Shown here one piece after another: positions 1 to 5,977 of a stretch of 9,024 nt of DNA (within the stretch, counting starts at the first letter, position 1; each line of letters begins with the position of its first letter). The stretch comes from LDYB01 sp037442385 (lineage in GTDB: Bacteria > Armatimonadota > Fimbriimonadia > Fimbriimonadales > GBS-DC). The translations under genes were made by a program, and so were the position numbers. The notes under the pieces are model-generated. The model made no database searches. It was not told the origin of the DNA and saw nothing but the letters and a program-made list of their open reading frames with translations. Location of the stretch: the NCBI GenBank assembly GCA_037442385.1, contig JBBIQJ010000106.1, forward strand, positions 1-9,024. Direction: 5' to 3'.

Positions 1-88
1 GGGGGCGGGTGCAACAGTACGCTCCGTATCGTGCCCTGGCGGGGTAAATCGGTTTCAATCCACACCCGCCCTTGGGGGCGGGTGCAAC
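1..88 (-). CRISPR. CRISPR array end: one full repeat, one spacer, one partial repeat
   Basis: A complete 37-bp repeat lies at 52-88, starting GTTTCAATCC and ending GCGGGTGCAAC on the plus strand. The last 15 bases of the same repeat are at 1-15, cut by the window edge. Between them is a 36-bp spacer (16-51). The repeat contains a 9-bp palindrome (CACCCGCCC / GGGCGGGTG) that would form the crRNA hairpin. Read on the minus strand it ends in GTGGATTGAAAC; ATTGAAAC is the familiar 8-nt 5' tag of processed type I and III crRNAs, and the GTGGATTGAAAC end resembles type I-C repeats. So the array is probably transcribed leftward, and the repeat at 52-88 is the leader-proximal one. No further repeat follows after 88. 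The cas genes are not in the window, so the subtype is inferred from the repeat alone. Confidence 0.9.
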
Positions 89-250
89 GGTAGAGCTACG
101 CACAAATTTTACCCTCTCCGGACGGCATTTGCCGCCAGGTGGCGGTTTCGGGCGAGCGATTTGAACTCACCCGTTTGCGCGTACCTCCTGCATAATTATA
201 CCCCACTAGGGGTACGCGCAGGGTATTTAGTGTGGCTAAATAATTCGAGG
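89..250 (-). promoter_or_regulatory. Probable CRISPR leader with array promoter
   Basis: This stretch lies between the leader-proximal repeat and trmFO and is richer in A+T than the flanks, as leaders often are. On the minus strand a TATAAT occurs at 200-195, which would start an RNA near 188, about 100 nt ahead of the first repeat. No good -35 box is seen at the usual spacing. A perfect 10-bp inverted repeat, TGCGCGTACC (176-185) and GGTACGCGCA (211-220), flanks this -10. A second palindrome, TACCCC-ACTA-GGGGTA (199-214), lies inside it. A small hairpin CCGCC-AGGT-GGCGG is at about 133-146. The assignment as leader rests on repeat orientation; if the array runs the other way this is only its distal flank. 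Confidence 0.6.
176..220. repeat. Inverted repeat straddling the candidate CRISPR promoter
   Basis: Arms TGCGCGTACC at 176-185 and GGTACGCGCA at 211-220 are perfect reverse complements. Pairing continues inward (186-187 with 209-210, one G-T) to give a 12-bp stem with a 21-nt loop. The minus-strand TATAAT (200-195) is in the loop, so a protein bound to both arms would sit on either side of the promoter. It could equally be a leader RNA hairpin or a Cas1-Cas2 or host-factor recognition site. Confidence 0.55.
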
Positions 251-288
251 GATGGGGCCGACGATGGGGTCGGTTTCGTCTCACAGGA

Positions 289-304
289 ACGGCTTCAGCC
301 GTCA
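289..304 (+). repeat. REP-like palindromic 15-mer, copy 1
   Basis: ACGGCT-TC-AGCCGT at 289-302 is a short inverted repeat. The 15-mer CGGCTTCAGCCGTCA (290-304) occurs again in opposite orientation at 3501-3515, in the other intergenic region next to the same two minus-strand genes. An A8 run follows here (304-311). The rest of 251-357 holds only a weak hairpin (CCGAC 258-262, GTCGG 269-273). There is no gene between 89 and 357. Confidence 0.5.
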
Positions 305-357
305 AAAAAAACACCCCACCCCGGAGCAAGCTGAACTGACGCCTTCCCTGTTTGCCT

Positions 358-1668
358 CTACAGCCCCAGCTGTTTCGCGAAGGCTTCCATCGCCTCGCGC
401 GCCCGCTGGAGCTTGAGCGCACGCCGCGCCTCGCGGTCTCTGGGCGCATCGGGCGGTTCGGGCAACAGTCCCCAGTTGGCGTTCATCGGCGGGAAATCGG
501 GATGCGGGTAGTGGCTGATGTAGTGGAGCAACGAGCCAATCACAGTTTCAGGCGGCGGAGCGACCGCAGGCTTACCCTGCGCCAGCCGCGCCGCATTAAT
601 GCCCGCGATAATCCCCGAAGCCGCCGACTCGATATAGCCCTCCACGCCCACCAACTGCCCTGCAAAGAAGAGCCGACCGTCCTCCGCGTACTGCAGGGTT
701 TCGCGTAACAGACGCGGCGAGTCGAGATAGGTGTTGCGATGCACCACACCGTAGCGCACGAATTCCGCCTGCTCCAGTCCGGGCACCATACGGAACACGC
801 GCTTCTGCTCGCCCCACTTCAGGCGCGTCTGGCACGCCACAAGGCTATAGAGCGTGCGCTCGTTGTTTTCGGGGCGCAGCTGGAGTACCGCGTAGGGGCG
901 CTTGCCCGTGCGCGGGTCTACCAATCCCACGGGTTTCAGCGGTCCAAAGCGCAGGGTGTCTTTGCCACGCTTCGCCAGCTCCTCCAGCGGCACGCACCCC
1001 TCGAAAAACTTTGGCTCCTCAAAATCGTGCAGGGGAACCTGCTCGGCGTTCCCCAGCGCCTCCCAGAAGCGCTCGTACTCCTCTTTCGTGAACGGGCAGT
1101 TGATATAGGCGGGGTCGCCCTTCTCGCGCCGACTGCCGAAAAAGACACGCTCGTAGTTAATCGTGCTGGCGTCCACAATCGGCGACACCGCGTCGTAGAA
1201 GTAGAGATGTTTGCTCCCGGTGAGGCGGGCGATAGCCTGCGCCAGCGCGTCGGAAGTGAGCGGCCCCGTGGCGATAATCAGCGGGCGGTCGGGCGGGATT
1301 TCCGTGACCTCTTCACGAACCACCTCAATCAGCGGGTGCAGTTCAATCCGTGCGGTGATGGCTTGCGCGAACGGCTCACGGTCTACCGCCAGCGCCTCGC
1401 CTGCGGGCACGGCGAACTCGCGCGCCGTGGGGATAACCAGCGAACCCAGCCGCTCCATCTCCCACTTGAGCTGCCCCGACGGCGTGGTGGGCAACAGCGA
1501 TTTGAATGAGTTGGAGCAGACCAGTTCCGCCAGCCAGCCAGTTTTGTGTGCAGGGGTGCTTTGGCGCGGGCGCATCTCATACAAGCGCACCGGCACCCCC
1601 ATACGCGCTGCTGCCCACGCCGCCTCCACGCCTGCAAAACCGCCCCCAATCACCGTCACGCGCGACAT
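358..1668 (-). CDS. trmFO: Methylenetetrahydrofolate--tRNA-(uracil-5-)-methyltransferase TrmFO
   Basis: A 436-aa cytoplasmic flavoprotein that makes 5-methyluridine at position 54 of the tRNA T-loop, using 5,10-methylene-THF as carbon donor and FAD/NAD(P)H as reductant. The N-terminus has the dinucleotide fold VIGGGFAGVEAA (residues 6-17). The two cysteines used in this family are present: Cys51 in VCSNSF and Cys225 in FFEGC. C-terminal family blocks are GYIESAASG (344-352) and FPPMNANWGLLP (392-403). The length is normal. The reading frame is open for 42 more codons upstream, but the Met at 1668 starts directly before the Rossmann motif, matches the family start, and is preceded by a -10 hexamer TACAAT at 1683-1678 with only 9 nt between; no Shine-Dalgarno is seen. 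It lies 29 bp downstream of the peptidase gene on the same strand and may also receive read-through from it. Confidence 0.95.
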   Translation of the reverse strand: MSRVTVIGGGFAGVEAAWAAARMGVPVRLYEMRPRQSTPAHKTGWLAELVCSNSFKSLLPTTPSGQLKWEMERLGSLVIPTAREFAVPAGEALAVDREPFAQAITARIELHPLIEVVREEVTEIPPDRPLIIATGPLTSDALAQAIARLTGSKHLYFYDAVSPIVDASTINYERVFFGSRREKGDPAYINCPFTKEEYERFWEALGNAEQVPLHDFEEPKFFEGCVPLEELAKRGKDTLRFGPLKPVGLVDPRTGKRPYAVLQLRPENNERTLYSLVACQTRLKWGEQKRVFRMVPGLEQAEFVRYGVVHRNTYLDSPRLLRETLQYAEDGRLFFAGQLVGVEGYIESAASGIIAGINAARLAQGKPAVAPPPETVIGSLLHYISHYPHPDFPPMNANWGLLPEPPDAPRDREARRALKLQRAREAMEAFAKQLGL

Positions 1669-1677
1669 ACCGGCAGT

Positions 1678-1683
1678 ATTGTA
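1678..1683 (-). promoter_or_regulatory. Candidate -10 box of trmFO (leaderless)
   Basis: TACAAT on the minus strand lies in the 29-bp gap between the peptidase stop and trmFO. Nine bases separate it from the ATG, so the transcript would begin at or within a few bases of the start codon. The -35 region (GGGCGA at 1706-1701) is not consensus. Confidence 0.45.
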
Positions 1684-1697
1684 CCTCGAAGCGCCCC

Positions 1698-3443
1698 TTA
1701 TCGCCCCAGGTCGTTCAACACCCAGAGCAGGTCGGTCTCGTCCACGATGCCGTCGGCGTTCACATCGGCTGGGCACCCGCCCCTGCAGCCCCACTCCAGC
1801 AGTACCTGAAGCAGGTCCGCCTCGTCTACGGCGCTGTCGCCGTTCACATCGGTAAGGTAAATCACTTCGGGCAGCGCATCTTCTGGGGTGAGGCAGCGAT
1901 CGGGTTCGGTGAAGGGCGATTCGTACAGAAAGCCGCCGCAGGAATAGGGGGAGCAGGTTCCTGAGATATTGCCCGGGATCGTGCTGCCGCTCGCCGTGCC
2001 GATAATCGGGGGTCCCGCGTAGCCCAGCCCGCTGACCTGACAGCTGAGGTCTACCGTAAGCGGCTGCCCGCTGAGCCGTATCACAGGGTTGTTCAGCACC
2101 TGTCGGCGCGCACCCAGCGTGAGCGTGGAACCCGACACCGTAACCTCGCGCACCTCATAATGGAGATGGGGACCTGTGGAACTACCCGTGCTGCCCAGCC
2201 TCGCGATGGGCTGACCTGCCGAGACCGAGCTGTTGTTCGGGACGAGGAAGTAGTTGAGGTGGGCATAAATCGTCGCCAGATAGGTGTTGCTGGAACCCGA
2301 AACAAGCACACTGCTTACCACGACAACATAGTTGCCATAGCCTGTGCAGCCACTCTGGGCACGGGTGTAAGCGCGTCCTGCGTGGGACGCCACCAGCACC
2401 TCCTCGCAGTCCTGAATCCAGCCGGAGGTGTAGGGGCAGGTGGTTCGGGGGCTGGCGGCGCGGTTGAAGTCCACGGCATAGAGCGGATTGCCTCCCGCGT
2501 GCGTGTCGTAGGTGGAGGGCGTCCAGAGCTGCCCGTTGCGCCAGGGGGCAATCAGGTTTGCCAGAAAGTGGGCTTCAGCGTTTTCGTAGACTGCGCGCAG
2601 GCTGAGCGTGTCCGACGCGGTGAGCGTGATGCTGGGATTGGTGGAGAGCGGCGTCCCGTTCTGCTCCCAGCGCACGAACACGCCGCCATCGGGCGCCGTT
2701 GCCGGCGCTGTGAGGGTCACGCTCGCGCCCTCCACATAGCTCAGGCTTGCAGGCAGGCTCGTTGTGCCTGACGCGGGGTTGCCCAGTAAATCGCGCGGGC
2801 TGACCTGCACGCTCACGCCCGAACTGTTCGAGGAAAGCGAAACCGTTGCCAGTGCTCTGGGCGGCTCCAGCACCGTGAGATAGACCCCGCTGTGGAGGCG
2901 CGAATCGGCAGACCAGCCCACCTGCCCGCCGTTCGCGTCGTCCCAGCGAATCTTCCACCACACCAGTCGGCTGGCAGTGTCAATACTCACCTGATACGCC
3001 CACCCCGTAGACCCCGAGGACTTCTGCGTGAGGACTGAGTAGCTCAAGCCCGGTCCTGTTCGCACATTCAGGGGGTTGCCGTCGGGCGCGACCTGCACAC
3101 GGTAGGCGCCCATCGCGCGAATGTTTGGATACGCCCCACGCCCAGGCAGGGGCAGGAGCGCCGTGCGTCCCCCTGATTGTTCAGGCGACCAGCCCCGCAA
3201 GCCACCCTGCCACGCCACGAAGCGCCAGCGCACGCCTTCACACGAAAACGGAGGCGCTATCAGAAAGCCGTCCATGCCCGCGACCGCCACCTCGCCGATG
3301 GGACTGCTCGCACAGGGGCGCTCATAAACGGGAAGAGCGGCGCCTACCGCTGTGAGACCTATCCGCGAACCCGTTGGAAACTGCGCCCAGCCCCAGAATG
3401 CCAGGCATCCCAGCAATACCAAAGCCCATCCCTTCACTCCCAT
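1698..3443 (-). CDS. Secreted SH3/M23 (LytM-like) metallopeptidase with C-terminal dockerin
   Basis: A 581-aa exported protein, numbered from the Met at 3443. Residues 1-19 look like a signal peptide (MGVKGWALVLLGCLAFWGWA, cut near WA-Q). Two SH3-like segments follow, at about 24-98 and 111-192; the second has the bacterial SH3 motif LNVRTGPG. Residues about 200-288 resemble the bacterial repeat domain with VTLTA...FVRWEQNG...TLSLRAVYE. The M23 peptidase domain spans about 293-448, with His315 (THAGG), Asp325 (AVDF), His395 (YAHL) and His426/428 (PHLHYE). The first His lies 10 residues before Asp, wider than the LytM HxxxD and closer to the M23A pattern. The C-terminus (about 530-581) is a dockerin with two calcium loops, DVNGDSAVDEADLL and DVNADGIVDETDLL. 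The longer open frame to 3599 crosses intergenic repeats and lacks a signal peptide, so I reject it. Likely acts on cell-wall or other peptides outside the cell; substrate unknown. Confidence 0.85.
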   Translation of the reverse strand: MGVKGWALVLLGCLAFWGWAQFPTGSRIGLTAVGAALPVYERPCASSPIGEVAVAGMDGFLIAPPFSCEGVRWRFVAWQGGLRGWSPEQSGGRTALLPLPGRGAYPNIRAMGAYRVQVAPDGNPLNVRTGPGLSYSVLTQKSSGSTGWAYQVSIDTASRLVWWKIRWDDANGGQVGWSADSRLHSGVYLTVLEPPRALATVSLSSNSSGVSVQVSPRDLLGNPASGTTSLPASLSYVEGASVTLTAPATAPDGGVFVRWEQNGTPLSTNPSITLTASDTLSLRAVYENAEAHFLANLIAPWRNGQLWTPSTYDTHAGGNPLYAVDFNRAASPRTTCPYTSGWIQDCEEVLVASHAGRAYTRAQSGCTGYGNYVVVVSSVLVSGSSNTYLATIYAHLNYFLVPNNSSVSAGQPIARLGSTGSSTGPHLHYEVREVTVSGSTLTLGARRQVLNNPVIRLSGQPLTVDLSCQVSGLGYAGPPIIGTASGSTIPGNISGTCSPYSCGGFLYESPFTEPDRCLTPEDALPEVIYLTDVNGDSAVDEADLLQVLLEWGCRGGCPADVNADGIVDETDLLWVLNDLGR

Positions 3444-3452
3444 CGCGATAGA

Positions 3453-3458
3453 AGTATA
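3453..3458 (-). promoter_or_regulatory. Candidate -10 box of the M23 peptidase gene (leaderless)
   Basis: TATACT on the minus strand ends 9 nt before the ATG at 3443, the same geometry as at trmFO. No Shine-Dalgarno precedes this ATG. A weak -35 (TTCAAG at 3483-3478, spacer 19) is possible. Confidence 0.45.
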
Positions 3459-3500
3459 CATCATCGGGAATAAGGTACTTGAACAATCCCACCCCGTGCC

Positions 3501-3522
3501 TGACGGCTGAAGCCGCTCCGTC
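3501..3522 (-). repeat. REP-like palindromic 15-mer, copy 2
   Basis: TGACGGCTGAAGCCG (3501-3515) is the exact reverse complement of the 15-mer at 290-304. Here GACGG (3502-3506) can also pair with CCGTC (3518-3522), giving nested hairpins. It lies about 60 bp upstream of the peptidase start. The surrounding 3460-3600 shows no gene. Confidence 0.45.
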
Positions 3523-3600
3523 GCGAAGAACCGGGGATTCGCCAAACAGCACGCGGCGAAATGAATCGTGCCACGAGGTGGAATGCGAATCCTTGCCACA

Positions 3601-3830
3601 GAGCAGGTTCGCCCCTCCTGCTTAGCGGTGATCTGCGAATGCCCTCGCAGCGAATTTGGGGGAAATTCCCCCGAATTTGCCCGACGGGCTGTCCGGTTTT
3701 GGGGGCGCTTTTGAGTCTAATTGGGATGGAAGACCTCTGCAAGGGGGCCTTCCACAGGGCGAAATAACGAGATTGTAGGCGGCACTGGGCTTTGATCCTC
3801 CTTTCGACAGTGTCGCCCATTTTTTTTTTT
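3601..3830 (+). ncRNA. Structured intergenic region ending in a terminator: candidate small RNA
   Basis: No protein gene fits here, yet the DNA is a run of hairpins: AGCAGG/CCTGCT (3602-3607, 3617-3622), CTGCGA/TCGCAG (3633-3638, 3645-3650), a 14-bp stem at 3650-3680 with GGGGG/CCCCC at its core and two G-T pairs, TGGAAG/CTTCCA (3727-3732, 3749-3754) extended by four more pairs after a mismatch, and the intrinsic terminator at 3778-3830. A TCTAAT at 3716-3721 could be a -10 that starts an RNA of about 100 nt at the TGGAAG hairpin, but its -35 is poor. It matches no RNA family I recognise (not tmRNA, RNase P or SRP RNA). The promoter, and so the true 5' end, is uncertain; the transcript could also be longer. 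Confidence 0.4.
3778..3830 (+). terminator. Rho-independent terminator upstream of recA
   Basis: GGCGGCACTG (3778-3787) pairs with CAGTGTCGCC (3808-3817) over 10 bp with one G-T, and after two bases comes a run of 11 T (3820-3830). The 20-nt loop contains GATCCTCCTTTC, whose CCTCCTTT is complementary to the Shine-Dalgarno core AAAGGAGG. It works only for plus-strand transcripts, and the nearest plus-strand gene upstream is not in the window. It therefore ends either a small RNA or stray antisense transcription before the recA promoter. Confidence 0.75.
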
Positions 3831-3846
3831 CGAGTGTCTCCCCCTC

Positions 3847-3875
3847 TTGCATGCGGCGTTCGGATAGGGTATAAT
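3847..3875 (+). promoter_or_regulatory. recA promoter
   Basis: A consensus -10 TATAAT is at 3870-3875. TTGCAT at 3847-3852 is a partial -35 with the ideal 17-bp spacer. The start is expected near 3882, giving a leader of about 47 nt with a good Shine-Dalgarno. Confidence 0.75.
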
Positions 3876-3876
3876 A

Positions 3877-3892
3877 GTAGACAATCTTCTAC
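3877..3892. promoter_or_regulatory. Palindrome at the recA start site: candidate LexA/SOS-type operator
   Basis: GTAGA-CAATCT-TCTAC is a perfect 5-bp dyad with a 6-bp spacer, 1 bp after the -10 and covering the predicted start. This is where a repressor would block recA. It does not match the E. coli (CTG-N10-CAG), Gram-positive or alphaproteobacterial SOS boxes, but LexA sites differ between phyla. No second copy is seen in front of other genes here. Confidence 0.4.
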
Positions 3893-3923
3893 CTGAGTGA
3901 ATCGGGTAGCATATATCAGGAGG
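3889..3923 (+). promoter_or_regulatory. recA leader hairpin and ribosome binding site
   Basis: CTACCTG (3889-3895) pairs with CGGGTAG (3903-3909), 7 bp with one G-T and a 7-nt loop, in the untranslated leader. The strong Shine-Dalgarno AGGAGG (3918-3923) follows, 5 nt before the ATG. The left arm of this hairpin is shared with the right half of the operator-like dyad at 3877-3892. Confidence 0.5.
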
Positions 3924-3928
3924 CACGG

Positions 3929-4981
<1,053 letters not shown>

Positions 4982-4983
4982 CT

Positions 4984-5020
4984 TTATGGAGTGCGTAAGC
5001 GCAGCTTGCGCACTCCATAA
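4984..5020. repeat. 37-nt near-perfect palindrome between recA and the glycosyltransferase
   Basis: TTATGGAGTGCGTAAGC (4984-5000) pairs with GCTTGCGCACTCCATAA (5004-5020): 17 bp with a single G-T pair and a 3-nt loop (GCA). It starts 2 nt after the recA stop and ends 11 nt before the next ATG. Neither strand has a T-run after it, so it is not a standard intrinsic terminator. Its form suits a REP/MITE-type mobile palindrome or an mRNA 3'-end stabiliser for recA. No target duplication is evident. Confidence 0.75.
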
Positions 5021-5031
5021 TGGGGTATTGA

Positions 5032-5943
5032 ATGCCAGACTCCGAAGTGGTGTTGACCATCCAGATTGTGAACTGGAACGCGCGGGAGCCTCTGCGCCAG
5101 GCGTTGCGTTCCGTCTTCGCGGCGCCGCCTCCGTTCCCCTACGAGGTGATGGTGCTGGATAACGACTCGCGCGACGGCAGCGTGCAGATGGTGGAAAAAG
5201 AGTTCCCCCAGGTACGCCTGCTGGTCAGCGAGCAGAATCTCGGCTTCTCAAAAGGGCATAACCTGAGCGCACGGCACGCTCGGGGGCGATACCTTTTTAT
5301 TCTCAACCCCGATACGGTGGTGTCGCCGGGCGCGCTGGAAAAACTCGTCGCCTTCGCCGAAGCGCATCCCGAAATCGGAATTGTCGGTCCCAGGATTCTG
5401 AACCCCGATGGAACCCTGCAATACTCATGCCGACGGTTTCCCAACCCTGTGGCGGCGCTCTTTCGCAATACGCCGCTGGGTAAGCTGTTCCCCAATAACC
5501 CCTACACTCGCGACTACCTGATGACCGATTGGGACCACAACAGTGTTCGCGAGGTGGACTGGGTTTCGGGCGCCGCTCTGTTTATTCGCAAGCAGGTCTA
5601 CGAGCAGCTGGGCGGCTTCGATGAGCGGTTCTTTATGTATTGTGAAGACATGGATCTATGCTATCGCGTGTGGCAGGCGGGCTGGAAGGTCGTCTACTTC
5701 CCCGATGCAGCAATCTACCACGCCATAGGGCGTAGCACCGATCTGGTTGCAAATAAGATGATTCGTACCTTCCACCAAAGCATGTACCGCTATTATAAGA
5801 AACACTATGCAAGAGAGATGCCCTTCTGGCTGCGCCCACTGGTGCCTGCGGGTTTGATCCTGCGGGCATCGCTGTTCATTCTCAAAAACTACAAAGACGC
5901 CCTGCTTCGGGCGCTTCGCAAACTCGGAGGCGGTAGAGTATAA
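5032..5943 (+). CDS. Glycosyltransferase family 2, rhamnosyltransferase (WbbL)-like
   Basis: A 303-aa inverting GT-A transferase that would pass a nucleotide-activated sugar to a cell-surface glycan or lipid-linked precursor at the inner face of the membrane. The nucleotide-binding start is VVLTIQIVNWNA (6-17), followed by VLDNDSRDGS (41-50), NPDTVV (92-97, the metal-binding DXD position), VSGAALFIRK (178-187), and FDERFFMYCEDMDLCYR (196-212) with the acidic pair Glu205-Asp206 in the catalytic-base region. YHAIGRST (229-236) is the usual late block. Residues about 268-286 are hydrophobic and may lie on the membrane. GGGGT (5022-5026) serves as a weak ribosome site. No promoter of its own is obvious, so it may be expressed by read-through from recA past the hairpin. 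Donor and acceptor sugars cannot be told from sequence, and no other glycan genes are nearby. Confidence 0.9.
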   Translation: MPDSEVVLTIQIVNWNAREPLRQALRSVFAAPPPFPYEVMVLDNDSRDGSVQMVEKEFPQVRLLVSEQNLGFSKGHNLSARHARGRYLFILNPDTVVSPGALEKLVAFAEAHPEIGIVGPRILNPDGTLQYSCRRFPNPVAALFRNTPLGKLFPNNPYTRDYLMTDWDHNSVREVDWVSGAALFIRKQVYEQLGGFDERFFMYCEDMDLCYRVWQAGWKVVYFPDAAIYHAIGRSTDLVANKMIRTFHQSMYRYYKKHYAREMPFWLRPLVPAGLILRASLFILKNYKDALLRALRKLGGGRV

Positions 5944-5970
5944 TACACATAGCAACGGCGCTAAGGAGGT
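5915..5970 (+). promoter_or_regulatory. Promoter and Shine-Dalgarno of the mutase gene
   Basis: A consensus TATAAT at 5939-5944 overlaps the TAA stop (5941-5943) of the glycosyltransferase gene. TTCGCA at 5915-5920 is a 4/6 match to the -35 with an 18-bp spacer. The start should be near 5951. AAGGAGGT (5963-5970) lies 7 nt before the ATG. Confidence 0.65.
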
Positions 5971-5977
5971 TGAAACG

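Noticed and set aside
96..171. 25-codon GTG-started minus-strand frame in the CRISPR leader preceded by AGGAGGT
   Set aside because: The SD-like match lies within the inverted repeat and the peptide has no features; probably coincidence, though leader peptides cannot be fully excluded.
160..178. TTCAAAT resembling a tRNA T-loop on the minus strand
   Set aside because: The flanking bases do not form the 5-bp T stem (two mismatches) and there is no acceptor, D or anticodon arm upstream.
289..311. Hairpin ACGGCT/AGCCGT next to a homopolymer run, as a trmFO terminator
   Set aside because: In the minus-strand direction the T-run comes before the hairpin, and in the plus direction the hairpin is followed by A, so neither strand gives an intrinsic terminator.
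739..1509. 256-aa plus-strand open frame inside trmFO
   Set aside because: Antisense shadow of trmFO with no family resemblance.
3444..3599. Extended N-terminus of the peptidase to the Met at 3599
   Set aside because: It would read through the REP-like palindrome and promoter, and would place the clear signal peptide 52 residues inside the protein.
3717..3805. 22-aa minus-strand peptide (GTG start) behind AAAGGAGG
   Set aside because: The spacing of 11 nt is long, the peptide has no features, and the SD-like bases are the complement of the terminator loop; kept only as an alternative reading of that loop.
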